DNA of 64,000 nt from Streptomyces sp. MA5143a (GTDB lineage Bacteria > Actinomycetota > Actinomycetes > Streptomycetales > Streptomycetaceae). The position numbers were made by a program, and so were the translations under genes. The stretch spans positions 1 through 64,000 of the forward strand of contig NZ_OLMK01000077.1 in assembly GCF_900290235.1 (NCBI RefSeq). Reading direction: 5' to 3'. This document shows positions 42,185 through 49,825 of the stretch, one piece after another (position 1 is the stretch's first letter; each line of letters begins with the position of its first letter). The notes below the pieces were generated by a model. It searched no databases and had not been told where the DNA came from. It worked only from the letters and a program-made list of their open reading frames with translations.

Positions 42185-42643
42185 CTACGGGTTCTCCCAG
42201 GCCGCCGGTTCCGCCGCCAGGCGCCGGACCGGTTCGGGCAGCGCGCCGGCCGCGATGTCGGCGACGGTGACGCCTTCCAGGATGCGGCGCACGTTGGCGC
42301 GCAGCGCGATCCACAGGGGCAGCAGCGGCTCGGCGGAGCCGGTGTAGGTGAGGCCGGTGGGCCGCTCGCCCCGTACGGACACGATCGGTCCGTCCACCGC
42401 GCGGATGATGTCGGCGACGGTGATCGCGGCGGGGTCCCGGGCCAGCCGGTACCCGCCGCTGCCGCCGCGGCGGCTCGTCACGAGGCCGCCGCGCCTCAGG
42501 TCCCCGAGGATGCCCTCCAGGAACTTGTGGGGGATCTCCTGCACGGTCGCGATGACCTCGGACTTCACCGGGTCGTCGTCCTGCCGTACGGCGAGCTCCA
42601 GTACCGCGCGTACGGCGTAGTCCGCCCGTGCAGAGATCCTCAT
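42185..42643 (-). CDS. Rrf2-family regulator without Fe-S cysteines
   Basis: A 152-residue Rrf2 protein. RISARADYAVRAVLELAV and the winged helix (IPHKFLEGILGDLRRGGLVTSRRGGSGGYRLARDPAAITVADIIRAVDGPI) are typical. The three cysteines that hold an iron-sulfur cluster in IscR and NsrR are absent; the protein has none at all. It must therefore use another signal or act as an apo-regulator like CymR. No ribosome-binding site precedes the ATG at 42643 (or 42652), so the message may be leaderless. Its target is unknown. It lies between abfA and the Trypco2 gene on the same strand. Confidence 0.88.
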   Translation of the reverse strand: MRISARADYAVRAVLELAVRQDDDPVKSEVIATVQEIPHKFLEGILGDLRRGGLVTSRRGGSGGYRLARDPAAITVADIIRAVDGPIVSVRGERPTGLTYTGSAEPLLPLWIALRANVRRILEGVTVADIAAGALPEPVRRLAAEPAAWENP

Positions 42644-42728
42644 GGGCCACATTGTCGGCCACGCGGGGCGGGCCGGGAGACCCGCCCCGCGTCCGCGTGG
42701 CCGTGCGCGCCGGTGGGCCCGTCCGGGA

Positions 42729-44243
42729 TCAGCCGAGGCGGATCACGTTCCAGGAGAGCGGTTCGAGGGCGGCCTTCAGTACCCCGCCCTCCAGCGTCGT
42801 CCCCTCGCCCGCGTGCGGGCCGACCCGCTCGGGCTCCGCGAGCGTGTTCCGGGCGTCGGGGTCGGCGTCGGCCAGCACGCTGTGCTCCACCACCCGGCTC
42901 AGGTCGAGCCCGCCCAGCGCGACCTCCAGCGGAAGGGCCTCCGTACGGCTCCGGTTGACCGCGAACACGGTCACCGACCCGTCCTCTGCCCGCACGGCGG
43001 TCGCGTGCAGCAGGTCCGCCTCCCCGTACTTCTCCGTCACGTACGTCGGCGAGTCCACCCGTACGTCGAGGACCCGGCCACGGCCGTAGCGCGCGGCCTG
43101 GGCGAAGGGGAAGAACGTCGTCTGCCGCCAGGCGGGACCGCCGGGCTCGGTCATGATCGGGGCGATGACGTTGACGAGCTGGGCGAGGCAGGCGACGGTG
43201 ACGCGGTCGGCGTGCCGGAGCAGCGCGATGAGGAGGGAGCCGAAGACGACGGCGTCGGTGACGCTGTAGTTGTCCTCCAGGAGGCGGGGGGCCTCCGCCC
43301 AGTCCCGGGTCTCGGAGTCCTCGATCTCGTGCCACTTCGAGATGTACCAGACGTTCCACTCGTCGAAGGAGAGGTTGATCTTCTTCTTCGACTTGAGCTT
43401 CGCGCCCACGTGGTCGGCGGTGGCGATCACGTTCTCGATGAAGGACTCCATGTCGACGGCGGAGGCCAGGAAGGAGTCGATGTCGCCGTTCTCGGGCTGG
43501 TAGTAGGCGTGCAGGGAGATGTGGTCGACGAGGTCGTACGTCTCCTCCAGGACCGTCGCCTCCCAGGCGGCGAAGGTCGGCATGGACTGGCTGGAGGAGC
43601 CGCAGGCGACGAGTTCGACACCGGGGTCGATCTGGCGCATGGCGCGGGCGGTCTCGGCGGCGATCCGGCCGTACTCGGTGGCGGTCTTGTGACCGGTCTG
43701 CCAGGGGCCGTCCATCTCGTTGCCGAGGCACCAGAGCCTGATGCCGAACGGGTCCTTGTCGCCGTGCGCGGCACGGAGGTCCGACAGGGCGGTGCCGGCG
43801 GGGTGGTTGGCGTACTCCTGGAGTTCGAGGGCCTCGGCGACGCCCCGGGTGCCGAGGTTGAGGGCCATCATGGGCTCGGCCCGCGGGCCGATCTTCTTCA
43901 GGAAGGCGATGTACTCGGAGAGGCCGAAGCGGTTGGTCTCCGTGGAGCGCCAGGCGAGGTCGAGGCGGCGGGGGCGGTCCTCGACGGGGCCGACGGAGTC
44001 CTCCCACTTGTAGCCGGAGACGAAGTTGCCACCGGGGTAGCGGATCGTGGTGACACCCAGCTCACGGATGAGTTCCAGCACGTCGGTGCGCAGGCCCGCC
44101 TCGTCGGCCGCCGGATGGTCCGGCTCGAAGATCCCGGTGTAGACGCAGCGGCCGAGGTGCTCGACGAAGGAGCCGAACAGTCGGGGGTTGACCTCGCCGA
44201 CCTGGAAGGCGGGGTCGAGGGTGAAGCGGGCTGTGCGGGCCAT
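42729..44243 (-). CDS. abfA: GH51 alpha-L-arabinofuranosidase
   Basis: A 504-residue intracellular (no signal peptide) retaining alpha-L-arabinofuranosidase of GH51. The N-terminal barrel has LFGSFVEHLGRCVYTGIFEP, IRYPGGNFVSGYKWEDSVGP, the acid/base Glu in LWCLGNEMDGPWQ (about 172) and the nucleophile Glu in LSFDEWNVWY (about 292). A C-terminal beta domain ends at PLSWNVIRLG. It frees L-arabinose from imported arabino-oligosaccharides. The second ATG (44243) has AAGGA at the right distance. An 11-of-14 match to the IclR-type box (44258-44271) lies just upstream. Confidence 0.94.
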   Translation of the reverse strand: MARTARFTLDPAFQVGEVNPRLFGSFVEHLGRCVYTGIFEPDHPAADEAGLRTDVLELIRELGVTTIRYPGGNFVSGYKWEDSVGPVEDRPRRLDLAWRSTETNRFGLSEYIAFLKKIGPRAEPMMALNLGTRGVAEALELQEYANHPAGTALSDLRAAHGDKDPFGIRLWCLGNEMDGPWQTGHKTATEYGRIAAETARAMRQIDPGVELVACGSSSQSMPTFAAWEATVLEETYDLVDHISLHAYYQPENGDIDSFLASAVDMESFIENVIATADHVGAKLKSKKKINLSFDEWNVWYISKWHEIEDSETRDWAEAPRLLEDNYSVTDAVVFGSLLIALLRHADRVTVACLAQLVNVIAPIMTEPGGPAWRQTTFFPFAQAARYGRGRVLDVRVDSPTYVTEKYGEADLLHATAVRAEDGSVTVFAVNRSRTEALPLEVALGGLDLSRVVEHSVLADADPDARNTLAEPERVGPHAGEGTTLEGGVLKAALEPLSWNVIRLG

Positions 44244-44257
44244 GGACATCCTTCGCG

Positions 44258-44271
44258 TTCGACATTACGGA
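44258..44271. promoter_or_regulatory. Weak IclR-type box before abfA
   Basis: TTCGACATTACGGA matches TTCGAAATTTCGAA at 11 of 14 positions, 15 bases upstream of the abfA ATG. Alone it would not be convincing; the arabinose context makes it worth noting. Confidence 0.35.
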
Positions 44272-44399
44272 TGCAGCTCGTTCAGTCGAACGGGACGCTA
44301 TGTTCGCCGGTGGAGAGAGTCAATGGGGGCCGACCGGGCGGGCGGGGCCGACCGGGCGAGCGGGCGAGCGGGGCCTGTCGACCGGCGTGTCGTCCGTCG

Positions 44400-44432
44400 A
44401 ACGATCGTTGGTCCGGTTTCAACGATCGTTGG
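44400..44432. promoter_or_regulatory. Twin palindromic boxes before the XRE gene
   Basis: AACGATCGTTGG occurs twice (44400-44411 and 44421-44432), exactly 21 bases apart, two helical turns. Each holds the palindrome AACGATCGTT. They lie 43-75 bases before the GTG of the XRE gene. A -10-like TAGGGT (44465-44470) six bases before that GTG suggests a leaderless transcript. Confidence 0.75.
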
Positions 44433-44474
44433 ATTTCCGTGGTGTTCAGGCCATTGGGCACGTAGGGTCTGGCC

Positions 44475-45104
44475 GTGCCCGACCTCCCCGTACCCCTCCC
44501 CCGGACCCTCGCCCGGCTCGACGTCCTCGCCGCCCGGACGGGGGCCGATCGGGGGCGACTCCTCGATGTTTCCGCGCTGTCGGAGCGCACCGCGCTCGGT
44601 GAGGACGTGGTGCGGACCCTGCTCGACGGGGGTGAGCCGCCGGGCGACCGGATCGACGACCGGGTGCGCGGGCGGGTACGGGCGCTGCACACGGCGTATC
44701 TCGCGCGGAGCGGCAAACGCACCGTCGACGTCTGCAAGGAGGTCGCGGAGCGGCTGTCGATCAGCCCGGAGTGGGCCCGGCAGCTGCTGCTCGGCAAGAA
44801 GATGCCGAACGTGCCCGACCTCACCGAACTCGCCGCGTTCTTCGGCGTCGAGGAGGGCGTCCGGTTCTTCACCGACCCGGCCGCCGCCGTCCTGGACCGG
44901 GAACTGCGCCGGGTGCTGGAGGGCCTGGAGGGAGCCGGGGGCGAGGGCCCGCTCGTCGAGTTCGCGACCCGGCACGGAGTGGTGACCCTCGCGCTGCGCG
45001 GGGGGCGGATGCACCTGACCCGGCGCAAGCAGGAGGCCCTCGCGGTGATGCTCGAAGGGCTGCTCGGCGTCGACGAGGAGGAGCCCGGAAATGAGCCGTC
45101 GTGA
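44475..45104 (+). CDS. XRE-type helix-turn-helix regulator of an ImmA/IrrE triad
   Basis: A 209-residue protein with a Cro/CI-like helix-turn-helix in the middle (VDVCKEVAERLSISPEWARQLLLGKKMPNVPDLTELAAFFGV, about 78-120), flanked by helical regions. No ribosome-binding site precedes the GTG start, and a -10-like element ends six bases before it, so translation is probably leaderless. Its stop region overlaps the ImmA/IrrE gene by 14 bases. XRE regulators next to ImmA/IrrE proteases are usually the protease targets, as in phage or mobile-element repressors. Confidence 0.85.
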   Translation: MPDLPVPLPRTLARLDVLAARTGADRGRLLDVSALSERTALGEDVVRTLLDGGEPPGDRIDDRVRGRVRALHTAYLARSGKRTVDVCKEVAERLSISPEWARQLLLGKKMPNVPDLTELAAFFGVEEGVRFFTDPAAAVLDRELRRVLEGLEGAGGEGPLVEFATRHGVVTLALRGGRMHLTRRKQEALAVMLEGLLGVDEEEPGNEPS

Positions 45105-45819
45105 ACCGGGCGGCGCACGGCCGCGCGGGTCGACCGGGGCCGCCGGGGCCACCGGTGTCCTCGGCCGGGTACGGGCCGCGCTGCTGCCCGCCCGGTCCGC
45201 CGCCGAGCGGCGCGGGCTGACCGCGGGGCTCGTCAAGGCGGTCCGGGCACGGCTGGACGGCCCCCTGGGGGTAAGGGAGTTGGGGGCGGCGCTGTGCGCG
45301 GAGATGAGCGCGCGGCGCGGTGGGCGGCCCGTGGAGCTGCGGTTCGAGCGGTTCCCGGACGAGATAGAGGTGACGGGGCTGTGGATGGAGTTCCCCGGCT
45401 TCGACCTGGTGATCGTCGAGGAGCGGGCCGCTCCCGTGCAGCAACTGGTGATCCTGGGGCATGAGTTGTGGCATCTGCACACCGGGCACAGCCATCACCG
45501 GGTGCCGGGCGCGGACGCCGCCGCGTTCGCGCTGTCCGGTGGGCCGGGCTGGCCCGGGTCCGCCCTCGGGGTCGCCGCGCGCGACGGCTCGCACGCCTCG
45601 GCCGAACAGGAGGCCGAGGACTTCGGCCACCGGCTCGCCACCGCCCTGCGCCCCTGGGTGGACACCGGACACGGCGACGCCACGGGTCCGGCCCCCGCCG
45701 GTCCGGCCCCGGACAGCCGGGCTCCCGGCGCACCGGCCCCCGCCGGTCCGGCCGACCGGGCGGACTCGGTGCGGCAGGCCCTCCAGGCGTCCCTCGGCTA
45801 TCGCGGGCGGCGCGGATGA
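45091..45819 (+). CDS. ImmA/IrrE-type metallopeptidase
   Basis: A 242-residue protein with the zinc-peptidase motif HELWH in LVILGHELWHLHTGH (about 128-141) preceded by the usual beta strands (DLVIVEERAAPVQQ). The third ligand may be the Glu in EQEAEDFGHRLA (about 171-182). The C-terminal 40 residues are Pro/Ala/Gly-rich. ImmA/IrrE peptidases cleave a cognate XRE repressor to switch on genes under stress. It overlaps the XRE gene before it and the membrane gene after it (ATGA). Confidence 0.87.
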   Translation: MSRREPGGARPRGSTGAAGATGVLGRVRAALLPARSAAERRGLTAGLVKAVRARLDGPLGVRELGAALCAEMSARRGGRPVELRFERFPDEIEVTGLWMEFPGFDLVIVEERAAPVQQLVILGHELWHLHTGHSHHRVPGADAAAFALSGGPGWPGSALGVAARDGSHASAEQEAEDFGHRLATALRPWVDTGHGDATGPAPAGPAPDSRAPGAPAPAGPADRADSVRQALQASLGYRGRRG

Positions 45820-47234
45820 GGGGGGCCACCGTCTCCGCGACCACGACCGGTGCCATGAGTCCCGCCGACTTCTTCGGCGGGCTGTACATCTCGTTCTGGA
45901 TCCCCACGGCCGTCCTGACGGCCGCGCTGGTGATCAAGCTGCCCAGCATCGTGAAGCTGTGGAAGGACCCGCTCCTGCGGGCGGTCGGCGGTCTGCTGCT
46001 GCTCGCGTGCAGCGTGTTCCTGTTCGCGGTGCCGTCGGTGATCGCCTGGACCAACCAGGTCGTCGGCGTGCCGAACATCGCCGCGCCCTGGGTGTACTCG
46101 CTGATCACCGCGTACTGCGCGGCCTGTCTGCTGCTCATCGTCGCCTGGCGCAACGGCCCGGCGGACCGCTCCCCGACGACCCGCCGCGCCATGCGCTGGG
46201 TCGTCAGCGTGTACACGGCGGTGATCGTCGTCCTGTGGGTGCTGTTCGCGCTGGCGGACGTCCCCCGGGAACGGCTGCGCGACCTGGACACGTACTACGC
46301 CACCACACCCTTCATGCGCGAGGAGATCCTCCTCTACCTGGCCGCCCACACCGCCGCCTGCCTGATCACCTGTCATCTGATCCGCAGCTGGGTCCGCACC
46401 CAGGGCCTGGACCTGTGGCTGCGCGGCGGTCTGAAGGCGCTCGGGATCGGCTACGCGCTCAACCTGGTGTACGACGCCTCGAAGCTGACCGCGCTGGTCG
46501 CCCGCTGGACGGGCCACGACCTGGACTGGCTGAGCACCCATGTGGCGCCGCCGGTGGTGGCCGTGGCGGCCATCTTCATCGCGGTCGGGTTCATCCTGCC
46601 GCACGGCGGCCAGTACCTGCACGAACGCTGGCGGGTGCGGGTGAGCCACCGGCGGCTGCGGCCCCTGTACCTGCTCACCCGGAGCGTCAGCGGCTCCGGG
46701 GTGCCGTTCGCCCTGCGCGCCACGGCGGAGCTGCGCCTCACCCGCCGCGAGACCTTCATCCGCGACGCCCTGCTCCAGCTGGCCCGCCACTTCGACGACG
46801 ATCTGCACCGCCGCGCCTACGCCGGAGCCCTCGCCCTCGGTCACGGTCCCGGCCGGGCGCGGGCGCTGGCCGCCGCGGTGACGATCCAGGACGCGCTGGC
46901 CGCGCGGAAGGCGTCGCCCTCCCCCGGGCCGCCCGCCGTCTCCCTGACGTCGGGCCCGCTGATCTTCCCCGACCTCACGGCCGGTCCGGGCCGCACGGGG
47001 TACCCCGAGTTCACCGTCTCCTCCGACCTCACCGACCTCCTCCAGGACATCGACGCCGTCTCCCGGGCGCTGCGCCACCCCGCGGAGATCGAGGAGGTCC
47101 GCACCCTCGCGACCGGCCCGACCGGCTCGGCGGACCCGACCGGCTCGGCGTGCCCGACCGGCTCGGCGTGCCCCACCGACCCCGTGGACCCGGCGACCTC
47201 CGCCGCCGAGAGCAGTGTGTCCGCGCACGAGTGA
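45816..47234 (+). CDS. MAB_1171c-family membrane protein
   Basis: A 472-residue integral membrane protein of the MAB_1171c family (annotated putative transporter). Six or seven helices fill residues 18-265 (LYISFWIPTAVLTAALVI, AVGGLLLLACSVFLFAV, LITAYCAACLLLIVAW, VYTAVIVVLWVLFAL, ILLYLAAHTAACLITCHL, VVAVAAIFIAVGFILP), followed by a cytoplasmic helical domain (RLRPLYLLTRSVSG..., AHRRAYAGALALG-like). The tail contains PTGSA repeats. It recurs next to XRE and ImmA/IrrE genes in actinobacteria, so it is probably the membrane output or sensor of that triad. Transport activity is unproven. Confidence 0.85.
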   Translation: MRGATVSATTTGAMSPADFFGGLYISFWIPTAVLTAALVIKLPSIVKLWKDPLLRAVGGLLLLACSVFLFAVPSVIAWTNQVVGVPNIAAPWVYSLITAYCAACLLLIVAWRNGPADRSPTTRRAMRWVVSVYTAVIVVLWVLFALADVPRERLRDLDTYYATTPFMREEILLYLAAHTAACLITCHLIRSWVRTQGLDLWLRGGLKALGIGYALNLVYDASKLTALVARWTGHDLDWLSTHVAPPVVAVAAIFIAVGFILPHGGQYLHERWRVRVSHRRLRPLYLLTRSVSGSGVPFALRATAELRLTRRETFIRDALLQLARHFDDDLHRRAYAGALALGHGPGRARALAAAVTIQDALAARKASPSPGPPAVSLTSGPLIFPDLTAGPGRTGYPEFTVSSDLTDLLQDIDAVSRALRHPAEIEEVRTLATGPTGSADPTGSACPTGSACPTDPVDPATSAAESSVSAHE

Positions 47235-47279
47235 CGGCCCGCCGGCCCACCGGGGTACGGGTGGGGCCGACGGGCCGTC
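47233..47279. terminator. Bidirectional terminator between convergent genes
   Basis: GACGGCCCG (47233-47241) pairs with CGGGCCGTC (47271-47279), and inner G/C arms also pair. It lies between the MAB_1171c and SMP-30 genes, overlapping the stop of the former. Confidence 0.75.
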
Positions 47280-47303
47280 GACGGACGTGCGGTACGGGTG
47301 GGC

Positions 47304-48161
47304 TCAGCCGGCGAACGCGGGCTGCGCGAGGCCCTTGCCCGCGCCCGGTACCACCAGCAGCGAACCCGACAGCGGATGCGGGGTGTCGGTGCCGACCCGG
47401 GCCGTGGTGACGTACAGGTCGGTCAGGTCGGCACCGCCGAACGCGCAGGCCGTGGGGCGGGGCGTGGGCAGCCGGACGACCCGGTCCAGTTCGCCGGAGG
47501 GGGTGTAGCGGCGTACGGCGCCGCCCTCCCACAGGGCGACCCAGACACAGCCCTCGGCGTCGACGGTGAGGCCGTCGGGGAAGCCGGCACCCTCCTCGAT
47601 GGTGACGAACGGCCGCCGGTCGACGGGGAGCCGCACGCCGTCGGTCTCCGCGTAGTCGAAGACGTCGATACGCCGGGTCGGCGAGTCGATGTAGTACATC
47701 AGCTGCCCGTCCGGGCTCCAGCCGGTGCCGTTGCTGACGGCGACGTCGTCGAGGACGCCCTGGGCGAGGCCCTCGGCGGTGAACCGGGCGAGGGTGCCGC
47801 CGCCCGGGGCCTCGTCGTAGCGCATGGTGCCGGCGAAGAGGGAGCCGTCGGGGGCCACGGCGGCGTCGTTGGCCCGGCGGCCGGGGACCGGCTCGTGGTG
47901 CAGCCAGCGGAAGCCGCCGTCGGCGTCGCGCAGCCCGACACCGTCCCGCAGGTTCAGGACGAGGCCGCCGCCGACGCGGGGCTTGGCCGCGCCGACGTGC
48001 TGCTCGGTGACGAGGATGGTGCGGCGGCCGGAGGCCGGGTCGAAGGTGTAGACCCGGGAGCGGAGGATGTCGATCCAGATCAGCCGCTGGGCGTCGGCGT
48101 CCCAGGTGGGCCCCTCGCCGAGGGTCGCGTACTCGCGTACGGCGATGTCGTACGTGCTCAT
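47304..48161 (-). CDS. SMP-30/gluconolactonase family sugar lactonase
   Basis: A 285-residue six-bladed beta-propeller of the SMP-30/LRE family. The metal-binding pattern is visible: YATLGEGPTWD (Glu), GRRANDAAVAPDGSLFAGTM (Asn), VSNGTGWSPDGQLMYYIDSP (Asn, Asp) and GFPDGLTVDAEGCVWVA (Asp). Family members open aldonolactones (gluconolactone, L-arabinolactone, galactonolactone). It overlaps the IclR gene by four bases (ATGA) and so is expressed with it. It supplies the lactonase step missing from the catabolic block at 22.6-31.1 kb. Confidence 0.9.
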   Translation of the reverse strand: MSTYDIAVREYATLGEGPTWDADAQRLIWIDILRSRVYTFDPASGRRTILVTEQHVGAAKPRVGGGLVLNLRDGVGLRDADGGFRWLHHEPVPGRRANDAAVAPDGSLFAGTMRYDEAPGGGTLARFTAEGLAQGVLDDVAVSNGTGWSPDGQLMYYIDSPTRRIDVFDYAETDGVRLPVDRRPFVTIEEGAGFPDGLTVDAEGCVWVALWEGGAVRRYTPSGELDRVVRLPTPRPTACAFGGADLTDLYVTTARVGTDTPHPLSGSLLVVPGAGKGLAQPAFAG

Positions 48162-48931
48162 GCCACGCTCCGGTATCCGAGGCGCTCGGAGAGTTCCGCG
48201 GCGCCCTTGGCGGCGAGCTGCTCCAGCTCGTCCCGGCGGTCCTCGCTCCAGCGGATCATGGGGATCGAGATGGAGAGCGCGGCGACGACCTTGCCCGTGC
48301 GGTCGCGGACCGGGGCGGCCACGCAGGAGACGTCGGGGTTGGACTCGCGGTTCTCCACGGCGAGACCCCGCTCACGGATCCGGGCCAGGGTCTCGCGCAG
48401 CGCGTTCGGGTCGGTGATGCTGTTGGGCGTCATGGCGACCAGGTCGGCGTCGTCCGGGATCCGGGCGTTCAGCTCGGCCTCGGGAAGGGAGGCGAGGAGC
48501 ATCTTGCCGACGGAGGTGCAGTGCGCCGGAAGGCGACGGCCGGCGGCGGACACCATACGGACGGCGTGCGTGGAGTCGACCTTGGCGATGTAGATGACGT
48601 CCGTGTACTCCAGGATCGCCACGTGCACCGTCTCGTCGCAGGTCTCGGCGACGGTCCGGGCGACCTGCTGGCCCTCGGCGGCCAGGTCCAGCTGCTCGGC
48701 GTAACGGCTGCCGAGCTGGTACGGACGGACACCGAGGCGGTAACGTCCCGGCTGTCCCGCCACCGGCACGATGTAGCCACGGGCGGCGAGCGTGGTGACC
48801 AGTTCGTGGACGGTGGTGCGCGGCAGCTGGAGCTTGCGCACGATGTCGGGGGCGGAGAGCGTGCCGTCCCCGTCCAGGAAGAGCTCCAATATGTCGAGCG
48901 CCCGGGTCACGGCAGGTACTAGGCGTCCCAC
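48158..48931 (-). CDS. IclR-family transcriptional regulator
   Basis: A 257-residue IclR regulator. The winged helix (VTRALDILELFLDGDGTLSAPDIVRKLQLPRTTVHELVTTLAARGYI) is followed by an effector-binding GAF-like domain (VHVAILEYTDVIYIAKVDS, LPAHCTSVGKMLLASLPEAE, NRESNPDVSCVAAPVRDRTGKVVAALSISIP). The GTG at 48931 has GGGAGGGGG upstream; a TTG at 48988 would put the start inside the operator and was rejected. The palindrome TGTTCGAAATTTCAACA (48974-48990) lies 43 bases upstream, arguing for autoregulation. The same box is found at the sugar-acid operon. Confidence 0.92.
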   Translation of the reverse strand: MGRLVPAVTRALDILELFLDGDGTLSAPDIVRKLQLPRTTVHELVTTLAARGYIVPVAGQPGRYRLGVRPYQLGSRYAEQLDLAAEGQQVARTVAETCDETVHVAILEYTDVIYIAKVDSTHAVRMVSAAGRRLPAHCTSVGKMLLASLPEAELNARIPDDADLVAMTPNSITDPNALRETLARIRERGLAVENRESNPDVSCVAAPVRDRTGKVVAALSISIPMIRWSEDRRDELEQLAAKGAAELSERLGYRSVA

Positions 48932-48973
48932 GGTCGGCCCCCTCCCTTGTTTCTTCGTTCTCGGTACCGGCTG

Positions 48974-48990
48974 TGTTCGAAATTTCAACA
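48974..48990. promoter_or_regulatory. IclR operator, autoregulatory
   Basis: TGTTCGAAATTTCAACA is an inverted repeat with one mismatched pair, 43-59 bases upstream of the IclR start. It shares 12 of 14 core positions with the perfect site at 22601-22614. Confidence 0.75.
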
Positions 48991-49117
48991 GTCGATCGGC
49001 ATGACGAACACAGGCTAGTCAACGTGGTGCGGGCGGGCAATGGCCGAGAACGCCCCGTGTTTCCCGGCATGTGGGTGAGGGCAGCCCTTTTCCACATCAA
49101 GGGGACGGGGGAGGACG

Positions 49118-49771
49118 ATGACGGAGGCCGACAGAGCGGCCCGATTCCTGCTCGGCGGCCTGGTCGGCCTGGCGCTCGGGGTGGGGCTCGTAGGCGGGGC
49201 CTGGCTGATCACGGGGGACGATGGCGACGCGGCGCCGGGGGCCGCGGGGGCGTCGGCCGGCCGGGGCGGGGAGCTGTCGGCGCCGGTGAAGCTGGGCGCG
49301 TTCGTCCATCAGGACAAGGCCGTCCTGGAGCTGGACGCCTCGCAGGGGAAGGAGCAGGCGGAGCGGACCCGCGACTGGGACGGCAGGAGCGGGGAGCTGC
49401 TGTCCGAGGCGCACGGGGGCGCGGCGGCGGTCGTCCAGTCCTTCTCCGACTCCCGTCTGGTGTCGTTCTTCCAGTTCGCGGCCGTCCGTGGGCCTTCCCC
49501 GCGGCCGTATGTGCCGTACACGGACCCGGCGGCGCTCGGTCTGGAGAAGCCGACCGGCGAGAGGGTCACCTTCGGGAAGGTGGACTGCGTCCTCCACCAC
49601 CAGCCGACCAACGCCGGGAACGAGCCGGAGCCCGACAGTGTGTCCACGGTGTCCTGTCAGCGCAGCGACGAGCGGCTGACCGTGCTGGTCCGCGACGTCA
49701 CGGGGGACCTCACCCACGAGCCGAGCAAGGTGGCCCGGCTGGTGGACGAGGCGTGGTCCGGCCTGACGTAG
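49118..49771 (+). CDS. Single-pass membrane protein, function unknown
   Basis: A 217-residue protein with one N-terminal membrane helix (FLLGGLVGLALGVGLVGGAWLI, about 11-32). The extracytoplasmic domain of about 170 residues contains two cysteines (KVDCVLHH and TVSCQRSD) that could form a disulfide. I do not recognise the family. The ATG has GGGGGAGGAC upstream. It diverges from the IclR-lactonase operon and converges with the PucR gene. Confidence 0.75.
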   Translation: MTEADRAARFLLGGLVGLALGVGLVGGAWLITGDDGDAAPGAAGASAGRGGELSAPVKLGAFVHQDKAVLELDASQGKEQAERTRDWDGRSGELLSEAHGGAAAVVQSFSDSRLVSFFQFAAVRGPSPRPYVPYTDPAALGLEKPTGERVTFGKVDCVLHHQPTNAGNEPEPDSVSTVSCQRSDERLTVLVRDVTGDLTHEPSKVARLVDEAWSGLT

Positions 49772-49825
49772 CCCCGGTGCCCCCGCCCGGCCCCCGGTGC
49801 GCCCGTCGCGCCCGCCGCGCGCCCG

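Noticed and set aside
44341..44400. Short GCGAGCGGGC-type repeats upstream of the XRE gene as an extra operator
   Set aside because: They are irregular and match local G+C bias; only the AACGATCGTTGG pair is exact.
48932..48988. TTG start at 48988 for the IclR gene
   Set aside because: It would place the start codon inside the operator palindrome with no ribosome-binding site; the GTG at 48931 follows GGGAGGGGG.
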